Source: Actinomycetota bacterium
GTDB lineage: Bacteria > Actinomycetota > Actinomycetes > Streptosporangiales > Streptosporangiaceae
NCBI GenBank assembly: GCA_003168295.1
Contig: PMST01000625.1
Location: 23,994-32,551 of the forward strand
Direction of reading: 5' to 3'
DNA length: 8,558 bases
Shown here: piece by piece, positions 1 through 5,339 of the stretch
Layout: the number at the start of each line of letters is the position of its first letter
How positions within the stretch are numbered: position 1 is the first letter of the stretch
Program-made: the position numbers and the translations under genes
Notes under the pieces: model-generated
What the model saw: the letters and a program-made list of their open reading frames with translations, nothing else
Told to the model about the DNA's origin: nothing
Database searches by the model: none

Positions 1-357
1 TTCCTGCTCAAGGACGCCTCGGCGGGCGAACTCGCCGAGGCCGTGCGGGTGGTCGCGGCCGGCGACGCGCTGCTGGCCCCCGGGGTGACCCGCCGCCTGA
101 TCGCGGAGTTCGCCCGTCTGGGGGCGCCCCGGGCCGCCAGCCGCAAGCACCTCAGCGGTCTGACCGACCGCGAGACCGAGGTGCTGGGCCTCGTGGCCCG
201 CGGCATGTCCAACAGCGAGATTGCCGGCCACCTGGTGGTCGCTGAGCAGACGGTCAAGACGCACGTCAGCCGCGTCCTGATGAAGCTCGCGCTGCGCGAC
301 CGCGCTCAGGCCGTGGTCTTCGCCTACGAGTCCGGCCTGGTCCGGGCGGGTGAGTAA
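1..357 (+). CDS. NarL/LuxR-family response regulator, C-terminal part (5' end outside window)
   Basis: The frame is open from base 1 to a TAA at 355-357, giving 118 visible residues of a longer protein. The first residues, FLLKDA, match the end of a receiver domain, where the Lys is the conserved phospho-acceptor-site lysine. The phosphorylated Asp and most of the receiver lie upstream of the window. After a linker, roughly residues 52-115 form a LuxR-type helix-turn-helix: LTDRETEVLGLVARGMSN, then a segment with TVKTHVSRVLMKL, the recognition helix and its follower. The protein should be a DNA-binding output regulator of a two-component system. Its cognate histidine kinase would be expected upstream and is not visible. 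It overlaps the next gene by 8 nt, which suggests co-transcription. The family is clear; the target genes cannot be told. Confidence 0.93.
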   Translation, partial: FLLKDASAGELAEAVRVVAAGDALLAPGVTRRLIAEFARLGAPRAASRKHLSGLTDRETEVLGLVARGMSNSEIAGHLVVAEQTVKTHVSRVLMKLALRDRAQAVVFAYESGLVRAGE

Positions 358-1081
358 CCCCGTGACCGGCCTCGCCCGGCCAGCCGACGTGGCCTTCGCC
401 GCGGCGGGCGGCGTCGTGCTGGCCGGCTACAACAACCTGGCCGGTGTCCAGCCCTGGCACCGGCGGTGGTACCCGGTCGTCAACGCTCTGGCGGCCACGG
501 CTGCCCTGGGTGCCGCGGCGGCCAGCGGGCTGACCGCAGGCGACCTCGGCCTGCGGCGGGACCAGTTGCGGTCCGGGCTCAGGTGCGGATCGGCGGCGGC
601 CGCGCCGGTCGTGGCCGCGTTCGGGCTGGCGGCGCTGACCCCGGCCACCCGGCCGCTGCTCAACGACCAGCGGATGGCCGGCCTGGACCGCGGCAAGCTC
701 GCCTACCACGTGCTGCTGCGCATCCCGGTCGGCACCGTCGCCTGGGAGGAGATCGCGTTCCGCGGGGTGCTGCACGCCGCGCTGCGCCGGGTGCTGGCCG
801 AGCCCGCGGCCCTCGCCGTGGGCAGCGCGGTGTTCGGCCTGTGGCACATCCGCCCGACCGCCGAGGCGCTGGCGGTCAACCGGCTCGCGGCCGGCCGCGG
901 CGCCCGGATCACCGCGGTCACCGCCGTAGCGGCCGGGACCGCGGGAGCGGGCGCGCTGCTGTCCCTGCTGCGGGAACGCTCCGGCAGCCTGGCCGCGCCG
1001 GTACTGCTGCACCTGGCCGCCAACTGCGTGGCTCCGCTGGCCAGCGCCCTGGCCCGGCGGTCACAGCGCCGGCCAGGCTGA
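350..1081 (+). CDS. CPBP (Abi/CAAX-like) intramembrane metalloprotease
   Basis: This 243-residue, Ala-rich, largely hydrophobic protein has the three CPBP signature blocks: EEIAFR at residues 133-138, FGLWH at 162-166, and HLAAN at 221-225. The paired Glu, the two His and the Asn are the expected metal-binding and catalytic residues. Several membrane segments are evident, for example about 14-33, 42-60, 80-97, 120-132, 152-168, 188-207 and 214-230. Family members are Rce1-like membrane proteases, or act in bacteriocin self-immunity and protein processing; the substrate here is unknown. The GTG start at 350 overlaps the end of the response regulator by 8 nt. An alternative GTG at 362 has the SD-like GGTGAG (349-354) seven bases ahead and would shorten the protein by four residues. 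It is probably translationally coupled to the response regulator. Confidence 0.88.
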   Translation: MSNPVTGLARPADVAFAAAGGVVLAGYNNLAGVQPWHRRWYPVVNALAATAALGAAAASGLTAGDLGLRRDQLRSGLRCGSAAAAPVVAAFGLAALTPATRPLLNDQRMAGLDRGKLAYHVLLRIPVGTVAWEEIAFRGVLHAALRRVLAEPAALAVGSAVFGLWHIRPTAEALAVNRLAAGRGARITAVTAVAAGTAGAGALLSLLRERSGSLAAPVLLHLAANCVAPLASALARRSQRRPG

Positions 1082-1135
1082 GGCGCTGACGAGCGTTTAT
1101 CACCACTTTCCCGATATCACTCTTACCGATAGTGC

Positions 1136-1168
1136 GGTATCCCGGCGACACTCGGGTCCCTCGATACC
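1136..1168. terminator. Candidate hairpin between convergent genes
   Basis: GGTATC (1136-1141) is matched by a perfect inverted copy GATACC (1163-1168). CCCG (1141-1144) and CGGG (1153-1156) can form a second stem inside it. It lies in the 114-bp gap between the convergent CPBP gene and whiB7, where a bidirectional terminator is expected. There is no U-tract, so the call rests on position and dyad only. The rest of the gap is locally AT-richer, with CCGATA at 1111-1116 and 1126-1131, and nothing else recognisable. Confidence 0.3.
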
Positions 1169-1195
1169 ATCCGACAGCGGTCGCACCGCGACGCC

Positions 1196-1534
1196 CTAGG
1201 CGCAGGCCCTGATCGTGACGACGTCATGGCGAGGACGTCCGCGGGGGCGCTTACGCGGCACGATCGCGCCGCGCATCAGCAACTCGCCGCCCCAGACGCC
1301 CCAGGGTTCCTCGCGCTCCAGCGCGCCGGCCAGGCAGGCCAGCCGGACCCGGCATCCCCGGCACATCGCCTTCGCCTGCTCCACGTCCTGCGGAGACTCG
1401 GCGAAGAACAGCTCCGGATCCTGCGTGCACGGCAGAACCAGGCTCAGCCCCGTGGTGTCCTGCCTGCCGATGGTGGCATCGCGCCACTGCATCGGTGTCA
1501 TCATCTCGTGGTCCCCGTTCTCCGGCCGGGCCAT
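1196..1534 (-). CDS. whiB7: WhiB7-type iron-sulfur transcriptional regulator
   Basis: The 112-residue protein has the four WhiB cysteines: Cys36 (LPCTQDPELFF), then Cys58, Cys61 and Cys67 in the MCRGC...C block. These bind a redox-sensitive [4Fe-4S] cluster. GVWGGE (79-84) is the turn that contacts sigma factor region 4. The tail carries KRPRGRPR (95-102), an AT-hook, which marks the WhiB7 subgroup. WhiB7 proteins bind the housekeeping sigma factor and activate intrinsic resistance genes (efflux, ribosome protection) after ribosome-targeting antibiotics; in mycobacteria and streptomycetes they autoregulate through a long leader. The ATG at 1534 has no good SD. An internal ATG at 1504 (residue 11) is preceded by GGGGA seven bases upstream and is a likely alternative start, giving 102 residues with all motifs intact. 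A small gene lies immediately upstream on the same strand, 25 nt away (55 nt from the internal start). Subfamily assignment is strong; the symbol is by homology. Confidence 0.9.
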   Translation of the reverse strand: MARPENGDHEMMTPMQWRDATIGRQDTTGLSLVLPCTQDPELFFAESPQDVEQAKAMCRGCRVRLACLAGALEREEPWGVWGGELLMRGAIVPRKRPRGRPRHDVVTIRACA

Positions 1535-1549
1535 CTGGTCGACGGTGAC

Positions 1550-1559
1550 GGGCCGGCCC
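1550..1559. repeat. Perfect 10-bp palindrome between small gene stop and whiB7 start
   Basis: GGGCCGGCCC abuts the TGA stop of the small upstream gene (1560-1562). A second GC palindrome, CCGGCCGG, lies at 1522-1529 inside the first codons of the longer whiB7 reading. In the minus-strand RNA the first can pair with the second, near the GGAG that precedes the internal whiB7 start. The pairing is visible; a role in coupling translation is inference. Confidence 0.4.
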
Positions 1560-1766
1560 TCATCCGGCGTCCGGTGCGACCGGGCACGCGGCCGGCCGCT
1601 GTCTGCGTAGCGACCGGCGTACCGCGCGGACCGGGCCGGCGAGCGCCGAGCCGAGCTGGCTGAACTTGGCGGTCAGCGCGCCGAGCTGGGCATCGGCCGC
1701 CCGGATCTCAGCCGCGGTCTTGCGGCGTTCGGCCTCGTAGATGCCGTAGTAGGAATTAACCACCAT
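1560..1766 (-). CDS. Small charged protein of unknown function directly upstream of whiB7
   Basis: This is a 68-residue ORF, ATG at 1766, TGA at 1560-1562. GGGAGG (1772-1777) sits five bases before the ATG, the clearest ribosome binding site in this part of the window, and it decides the start over an in-frame GTG at 1787. Third codon positions are strongly GC-biased after the first few codons, as in real genes here. The N-terminus begins MVVNSYYGIYEAERRKTAA. Residues about 9-40 are Glu/Arg/Ala/Lys-rich and look helical, possibly a coiled coil. The C-terminal part is Arg- and Pro-rich (VRRSLRRQRPAA) and basic, so nucleic-acid or membrane-surface contact is possible. There is no signal peptide and no enzyme motif; I do not recognise a named family. 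It runs in the same direction as whiB7, 25 nt upstream, and could be co-transcribed or act as a leader ORF. Confidence 0.7.
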   Translation of the reverse strand: MVVNSYYGIYEAERRKTAAEIRAADAQLGALTAKFSQLGSALAGPVRAVRRSLRRQRPAACPVAPDAG

Positions 1767-1966
1767 CGTCGCCTCCCAGGCGATCACTCATGGGCGGTGA
1801 GCGGTGCCGTTCCGCCTTCGTCTCGTTCACCCCGTGCCGACGCGGATCGTCCCCGGACCGTCACCGCCGTGTACCGGCAAGGTCCCACTTGTACGACGAA
1901 CGCTCCCGGCTCAGCAGGACAGCGATCGCCGCCAGGTACCAGACTCGCCGTAAGCCCGCTGTTGCC

Positions 1967-1981
1967 GCATTGGGCAAATGC
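1967..1981. repeat. Short perfect inverted repeat
   Basis: GCATT (1967-1971) and AATGC (1977-1981) are exact inverted arms around GGGCA. It lies two bases before the tandem palindromes. It could be a regulator half-site pair or a small RNA hairpin; no function can be assigned. Confidence 0.35.
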
Positions 1982-1983
1982 CA

Positions 1984-2029
1984 TATCTTCGCCGCCCGGG
2001 CGGCCTTATCTTCGCCGCCCGGGCGGCCT
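1984..2029. repeat. Perfect 23-bp tandem duplication, each unit with a 14-bp palindrome
   Basis: Bases 1984-2006 and 2007-2029 are identical. Each unit starts TATCTTC and contains the perfect palindrome GCCGCCCGGGCGGC (1991-2004 and 2014-2027), ending CT. Either palindrome can fold alone, or the first half of one can pair with the second half of the other, so the transcript has mutually exclusive folds. The spacing of 23 bp is about two helical turns. It may be a doubled operator, a transcription or RNA-level switch, or a recent slippage duplication. Confidence 0.85.
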
Positions 2030-2046
2030 TAGCCGGCGGCTAAGGC
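2026..2046. repeat. Inverted repeat, 9-bp perfect arms, 3-nt loop
   Basis: GCCTTAGCC (2026-2034) and GGCTAAGGC (2038-2046) are exact inverse complements around GGC. The left arm overlaps the end of the second tandem palindrome, so the two hairpins compete. It would be a strong stem in RNA of either strand. It lies 92 nt before the DUF3291 start and about 260 nt upstream of the small gene on the other strand. There is no adjacent U-tract, so a simple terminator is not assured. Confidence 0.8.
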
Positions 2047-2138
2047 ACTTAGTAATCCGCGGGCTCGAACCTGGACGGGCACTGGCCGACCGGGTGGTTC
2101 GTAACCTGCCGTTGCCGACGGGCCGCTGGGTTGGCACG

Positions 2139-2660
2139 ATGACGAGCGTGGACTACCTACTGGCTCAGGTGAACATCGGGCGGATGCTCGCGCCTCTGGA
2201 CAGCCCGCAGCTTGCGGACTTCGTCGCGGCCCTGGATCCGGTGAACGCGGCGGCTGACGCGGCCCCGGGCTTCGTATGGCGACTGCAGACCGAGGACGGC
2301 ACCGCGACCGCGGTACAGGCCTTCGAGTGGGACCGGGCCGGGAGGGCCGGGGTGCTGGTCAACATGTCGGTGTGGGAGTCGGTCGAGGCCCTCGCCGCGT
2401 ACGTGTACTCCGACACGCACCGTCAGGTCCTCAAGCGCCGCCGGCAGTGGTTCGAGCGGATGGCCGATGCGTATGCCGCGCTGTGGTGGATACCAGCCGG
2501 GCATACGCCCACGACGGCTGAGGCCGAGGGACGGGTGCTGCACCTGCGGGAGTTCGGACCGACGCCGTACGCGTTCACGTTGCGCGAGCACTTCCCGCCG
2601 CCGGGCGTCGCGAAGTTCGGGCCGGCGCACAGCCCGGAAGACTGGACCTGCCCCGCCTGA
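2139..2660 (+). CDS. DUF3291 domain protein
   Basis: The 173-residue protein matches the DUF3291 pattern along its whole length. The N-terminus reads LAQVNIGRMLAPLDSP (8-23); then come PGFVWRLQ (43-50), VNMSVWESVEAL (74-85), a His-containing segment with VLKRRRQWFERM (97-108), LWWIPAGHTPT (115-125) and GPTPYAFTLR (140-149). The fold is related to antibiotic biosynthesis monooxygenase (dimeric alpha-beta barrel) proteins. No biochemical function is established for most members, so none is assigned. The ATG at 2139 is chosen because conserved sequence begins about eight residues later; the open frame continues upstream to 1797, but that part is low-complexity and non-coding in character. A GTG at 2148 is an alternative. 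No good SD precedes either start. It is soluble by appearance and stands alone as a transcription unit. Confidence 0.85.
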   Translation: MTSVDYLLAQVNIGRMLAPLDSPQLADFVAALDPVNAAADAAPGFVWRLQTEDGTATAVQAFEWDRAGRAGVLVNMSVWESVEALAAYVYSDTHRQVLKRRRQWFERMADAYAALWWIPAGHTPTTAEAEGRVLHLREFGPTPYAFTLREHFPPPGVAKFGPAHSPEDWTCPA

Positions 2661-2697
2661 CGCCGGCTCAGCCGCCCCGCCCAGCATTGTGCGACCT

Positions 2698-2744
2698 CGA
2701 CGGGGTGCCCTCCGACGACGGCTGCGCCTCCGCTGACCCCGTCG
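2698..2744. terminator. Candidate stem-loop between convergent genes
   Basis: CGACGGGGT (2698-2706) pairs exactly with ACCCCGTCG (2736-2744) across a 29-nt loop. It lies midway in the 160-bp gap between the DUF3291 gene and the convergent HTH regulator. There is no U-tract. Convergent position supports a terminator role, but the loop is long, so confidence is low. Confidence 0.3.
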
Positions 2745-2820
2745 GCCCTGCCGTCACCGGGAACCACCCCGACAACTTCGCGCCCGCTGATACGGCCACC
2801 TGCTGTGCGGGATGACCGGG

Positions 2821-3486
2821 TCAATGGGCTAGGCCGAGCTCGCCGGCCCGCACCCCGGCCTGGAAGCGGGAGCCGGCCTCGAGCGCGGCCATCAGCTCGG
2901 CGACCCGCCGCCTGTAGGTTCGCAGGGAGGTGCCCAGCCGCCGGGCGGCCGCCTCGTCGGTGAGACCCGCGCCGAGCGCCCGGAGGATCTCCCGGTCCTC
3001 GGCAGCGAGCTCAGGGACCTCGCCGCGCAGGCAGGCGCCGAGGTCGATGGCCGCCTCCCAGGCGGCGGTGAACAGTGAATAAACCCCGCCCACCAGGATC
3101 GGGGACGTCGTCACCGTGTACTCGCGGCCGAGCGGCGACGGCTGGCCGGCCAGGATCGCTACCCGCCGGTCCAGGATGATCGTCTCGTGCGGCAGCGGCG
3201 CGGAACTGATCCGCACCTGTGCGCCCGCCGCGTCGAGCCGCCGCAGGTGCGCGCGCTGCGCCTCGTCGGCCAGCGCCAGTGGGCTCCACAGCTTGCGTAC
3301 CGTGAAGCTGTCCGTGCCGGAGGAAAGCACCCGGCCGGCGATCGCGGACCGGGCCTCCGGCTGTGACCACGTGGCCAGGTCGCGGGCCGCGCAGACGAAC
3401 TCCTCGTGCACCGCGTCGAACAGGTGCCCCGCGCGGGCGATGAGCTCCGCGTCGCCGCGCACCGTGCTGGTCTGCTCATCCGTCAC
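2821..3486 (-). CDS. HTH (LuxR-type C-terminal) transcriptional regulator
   Basis: This 221-residue protein has two parts. Residues about 157-221 form a helix-turn-helix of the LuxR/GerE class: LAAEDREILRALGAGLTDEA, then LGTSLRTYRRRVAELMAAL as recognition helix and follower. Arg-rich TYRRRV replaces the usual TVKxHV, as in actinobacterial stand-alone regulators of this type. The N-terminal 150 residues resemble the sensory region of TrmB/PLD-like regulators, with VRISSAPLPHETIILDRRVAILAG-type strands at about 91-114; no receiver Asp is present, so it is not an ordinary response regulator. The start is GTG at 3486, with only a weak GGACGG-like SD; conserved sequence begins soon after. It is divergent from the aldo/keto reductase, 92 bp apart with a dyad in between, so it probably controls that gene and itself. 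The inducing ligand is unknown. Confidence 0.82.
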   Translation of the reverse strand: MTDEQTSTVRGDAELIARAGHLFDAVHEEFVCAARDLATWSQPEARSAIAGRVLSSGTDSFTVRKLWSPLALADEAQRAHLRRLDAAGAQVRISSAPLPHETIILDRRVAILAGQPSPLGREYTVTTSPILVGGVYSLFTAAWEAAIDLGACLRGEVPELAAEDREILRALGAGLTDEAAARRLGTSLRTYRRRVAELMAALEAGSRFQAGVRAGELGLAH

Positions 3487-3519
3487 CCGTCCAGTCTGTC
3501 AGCCGTCTCCAGGCCCGGC

Positions 3520-3541
3520 AAATGGCAGCAACCTGCCAGTT
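3520..3541. promoter_or_regulatory. Candidate operator dyad in divergent regulator/oxidoreductase promoter region
   Basis: TGGCAG (3523-3528) and CTGCCA (3533-3538) are perfect inverted arms around CAAC. Two further A-T pairs outside (3520/3541, 3521/3540) extend it with one mismatch. It sits in the 92-bp gap between the HTH regulator (start 3486) and the aldo/keto reductase (start 3579), 34 bp from the former and 38 bp from the latter. Its position suggests a binding site for the regulator; this is inferred. Confidence 0.5.
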
Positions 3542-3578
3542 CCTCGCCACGGCCACGGGGCCGGGGCAGGCTGTGAGC

Positions 3579-4466
3579 ATGACGAACGCTACGAACACCA
3601 GCCAGTCCGCCACCGCCTCCGGCACCTTCGCGATCGGCGGCGACCTGCCCGTCGCACGACTCGGCTTCGGCACGATGCGGCTGCCCACCGGGACCTTCAC
3701 CGGCCCGGTCCGCGACCCGCAGGACGGGATCGCGGTACTGCGCCGCGCGGTCGAGCTGGGCGTGAACCACATCGACACCGCAAGCTTCTACCGGCGCGGT
3801 GACGTCGTCGCCAACGAGCTAGTCCGCCGGGCGCTGGCCCCCTATCCTGACGGCCTGGTGATCGCCACCAAGGTCGGCCCGATGCTCGGACCGGACGGAA
3901 CCCCCACCCTGCAGGCCACCCCGGGCCAGCTGCGCGGCCTGGTGGAGGACAACCTCCGCGAGCTCGGCGTCGACCATCTCGACCTGGTCTACCTGCGGGT
4001 CGGCGGCAGGAGCGCGCCTGGCGGCGAGCCGGTCGCCGAGCGGTTCGGCGCGCTGGCGAAGCTGCGCGGCGACGGCCTGATCCGCCACCTGGGCGTCAGC
4101 AACGTCGACGCCGCGCAGCTCGCCGAGGCCCGCGCGATCGCCCCGGTCGCCGCCGTGCAGAACGCGTTCCACGTGCACGCCACCGCGGACGCCGCGCTGC
4201 TGGCGGAGTGCACCCGGTCCGGCACCGCGTTCGTGCCGTTCTTCCCGCTCGGCGGCGGTCTCGACCCGATCGACACGACCCGCCTTGAGAAGACCGCCGC
4301 CCGGCACGGGGCGACCGTCCAGCAGGTGGCGCTCGCCGCGCTGCTGGCAGCCTCCCCGGTAATGCTCCCCATCCCCGGCACCGGCAGCCTCGCCCACCTG
4401 GCGGAGAACGTCGGCGCGGCCAGCGTCCGGCTCACCCCGGAGGACATCGCCAGCCTCGCCGGGTAA
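3579..4466 (+). CDS. Aldo/keto reductase family oxidoreductase
   Basis: This is a 295-residue NADP(H)-type oxidoreductase with the AKR (alpha/beta)8 barrel features. LGFGTMRL (28-35) is the opening strand. HIDTASFYRRGD (64-75) carries catalytic Asp66 and Tyr71, and IATKVGP (95-101) carries Lys98. LIRHLGVSN is typical strand 6, and IPGTGSLAHLAENV near the C-terminus is the NADPH phosphate and adenine binding segment. The usual catalytic His after strand 4 is replaced: the segment reads DLVYLRVGG, with Arg140 at that site, a pattern I recall in one bacterial AKR subgroup. Substrates are probably small aldehydes, ketones or quinones, not identifiable here. ATG at 3579 is preferred: GCAGG lies 8 nt upstream and the extra residues from the in-frame ATG at 3522 are not conserved in character and would run through the dyad. 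A GTG at 3573 is possible. Confidence 0.9.
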   Translation: MTNATNTSQSATASGTFAIGGDLPVARLGFGTMRLPTGTFTGPVRDPQDGIAVLRRAVELGVNHIDTASFYRRGDVVANELVRRALAPYPDGLVIATKVGPMLGPDGTPTLQATPGQLRGLVEDNLRELGVDHLDLVYLRVGGRSAPGGEPVAERFGALAKLRGDGLIRHLGVSNVDAAQLAEARAIAPVAAVQNAFHVHATADAALLAECTRSGTAFVPFFPLGGGLDPIDTTRLEKTAARHGATVQQVALAALLAASPVMLPIPGTGSLAHLAENVGAASVRLTPEDIASLAG

Positions 4467-4480
4467 CGGCGCGGACGCCG
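4467..4480 (+). terminator. Candidate GC hairpin directly after the aldo/keto reductase stop
   Basis: CGGCG (4467-4471) and CGCCG (4476-4480) form a perfect stem around CGGA immediately after the TAA. No U-tract follows, which is common among high-GC actinobacterial terminators. The stem is short, so this is tentative. Confidence 0.35.
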
Positions 4481-4521
4481 AGCTGCCCGTGGGCGGGGTT
4501 CACCTTGAAACACTATGGTGC

Positions 4522-4565
4522 GTGGCCCGAGGACATCGGAGGTGCGCTCCCGGCTGGCGGGCCAC
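4522..4565 (-). terminator. Candidate nested hairpin downstream of the GyrI-like gene
   Basis: GTGGCCC (4522-4528) pairs exactly with GGGCCAC (4559-4565), and GGAG (4538-4541) with CTCC (4547-4550) inside it. Read on the minus strand it begins about 22 nt after the GyrI-like stop codon. No U-tract. It shares the 120-bp convergent gap with the hairpin of the aldo/keto reductase. Confidence 0.35.
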
Positions 4566-4586
4566 TCAAATTCCGCAGATGTCCGG

Positions 4587-5057
4587 TTACGTGGCCACCA
4601 GGGACCAGAACACGTCCACATCGAAGTCGCCGGCCGACGGGGAGGGATCACCGTAGATCTCCCAGCGAGGGCCGGCCAGGCGGTACCCGTTCGCCTTGCT
4701 CCACTCGCACACGGCCTGATGAGTGTCACCGATCTTGGCGATCGGACCGGTGTGGGTCGCGGTGGCGACGAGCCCGCCCGGAAGCGCTGACGCGACAACC
4801 TGACCGGCGGGACCGAATGAGCCGCTCACCTGAACGCCGACTTCGACGTTGGGGACGTCGTCCTTGTAGAGCATGATGTTGTGTCCCTGCTGGTAGAGCC
4901 CCTCCGGGGCAGCACCCCGGAGAAAGCTCCACACCTTATCCAGCATCGGCCCCCACATCTTCGGGAACTCCGCCCACGTCGCCGCCGCCACTACCACCGC
5001 TGTCGGCGTCGGTTCGACGGTCTTCACGGTCACCTCGACAGTCATGGCGCGGAGCAT
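4587..5057 (-). CDS. GyrI-like small-molecule-binding domain protein
   Basis: The 156-residue protein is a stand-alone GyrI-like / AraC effector-binding domain (SHS2-module pair). It opens with VEVTVKTVEPTPTAVV (7-22), followed by a helix with WAEFPKMWGPMLDKVWSFL and the strand GHNIMLYKDD (58-67). VEVGVQVSG (71-79), ATATHTGPIAKIGDTHQAV (98-116) and WEIYGDP (132-138) follow, with Glu133 at the position that contacts cationic ligands in BmrR/GyrI relatives. Such domains bind hydrophobic or cationic drugs; free-standing members act as ligand sponges, gyrase inhibitors or, in some cases, hydrolases. No DNA-binding domain is attached. Start is ATG at 5057 or ATG at 5045, the latter beginning MTVEV, which fits family N-termini better; neither has a strong SD. 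A long imperfect dyad lies just upstream. It runs toward the aldo/keto reductase. Confidence 0.85.
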   Translation of the reverse strand: MLRAMTVEVTVKTVEPTPTAVVVAAATWAEFPKMWGPMLDKVWSFLRGAAPEGLYQQGHNIMLYKDDVPNVEVGVQVSGSFGPAGQVVASALPGGLVATATHTGPIAKIGDTHQAVCEWSKANGYRLAGPRWEIYGDPSPSAGDFDVDVFWSLVAT

Positions 5058-5061
5058 ACGC

Positions 5062-5086
5062 CGCAGTGTGGATCACCACATCTGCG
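5062..5086. promoter_or_regulatory. Long imperfect dyad upstream of the GyrI-like gene
   Basis: CGCAGTGTGG (5062-5071) is matched by CCACA (5076-5080) and CTGCG (5082-5086), giving ten pairs with one unpaired T (5081) around an ATCA centre. It begins five bases upstream of the ATG at 5057. So close to the start, it could be an operator that blocks transcription or, in RNA, a hairpin hindering ribosome entry. Which of the two is not shown. Confidence 0.5.
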
Positions 5087-5319
5087 CAGTGCCCGCGAGC
5101 CGGAGCTGCGCATGCAGGATGGCAGGGTCCCCCGAGCCTCACCTGCACCTGCTAGCGCCCCTTTGGTGGGTATTAAGTATGGTTTGACGGTTGGCTGGCC
5201 TCGCACATTCCGGGGGTCGAGGCCTGATTCCTTGCCGACGAAGGGCACGCCCTGCGGAAGATCACATGGCAGACGTGCACGCCTGGCTCATAGATCGCAG
5301 CCTTTGATACGCCCCGCCG

Positions 5320-5339
5320 CGCCGACTGGATCTTCGGCG
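5320..5339 (-). terminator. Candidate hairpin after the MarR-type gene
   Basis: CGCCGA (5320-5325) and TCGGCG (5334-5339) are perfect inverted arms with an 8-nt loop; a G-U and a C-G pair can extend it outward. It starts 16 nt past the MarR stop on the minus strand. There is no U-tract. Confidence 0.4.

Larger units (their letters stand above)
1767..2138. other. Divergent non-coding region between whiB7 unit and DUF3291 gene
   Basis: This 372-bp stretch separates two divergent transcription units. Open frames cross it on both strands, but their translations are Arg/Pro/Ser-rich with weak third-position GC bias and resemble no family. It should hold the promoters for both units. It contains a small dyad (1967-1981), a perfect 23-bp tandem duplication (1984-2029) and an inverted repeat (2026-2046). 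No confident -35/-10 pair was found: on the minus strand TTGCCC (1977-1972) followed 17 nt later by CTTACG is only a weak candidate. A long whiB7 leader would fit what is known of the family, but no classical U-tract terminator is visible. Confidence 0.6.

Noticed and set aside
1111..1166. Repeated CGATA elements after the CPBP gene, resembling regulator half-sites
   Set aside because: Irregular spacing and orientation, and located between gene ends where no promoter is needed.
1784..1984. 66-residue minus-strand ORF whose TGA overlaps the GTG at 1787 upstream of the small gene
   Set aside because: Third codon positions are only about half G/C, no family resemblance and a weak SD; the small gene has a better start at 1766, so the overlap is probably chance.
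2061..2071. GGTTCGAGCCC on the minus strand, like a tRNA T-arm
   Set aside because: The flanking bases do not form a 5-bp T-stem, and no matching acceptor, D or anticodon arms could be built around it.
1797..2138. Upstream in-frame extension of the DUF3291 gene
   Set aside because: Translation is low-complexity and runs through the tandem palindromes; homology begins only after the ATG at 2139.
3989..4798. Minus-strand open frame over the aldo/keto reductase end and GyrI-like gene
   Set aside because: Composition is Arg/Ser/Pro-rich and it overlaps two well-supported genes.
5042..5248. 68-codon minus-strand ORF upstream of the GyrI-like gene
   Set aside because: No SD, no recognisable family, and its end overlaps the real GyrI-like start; treated as non-coding.
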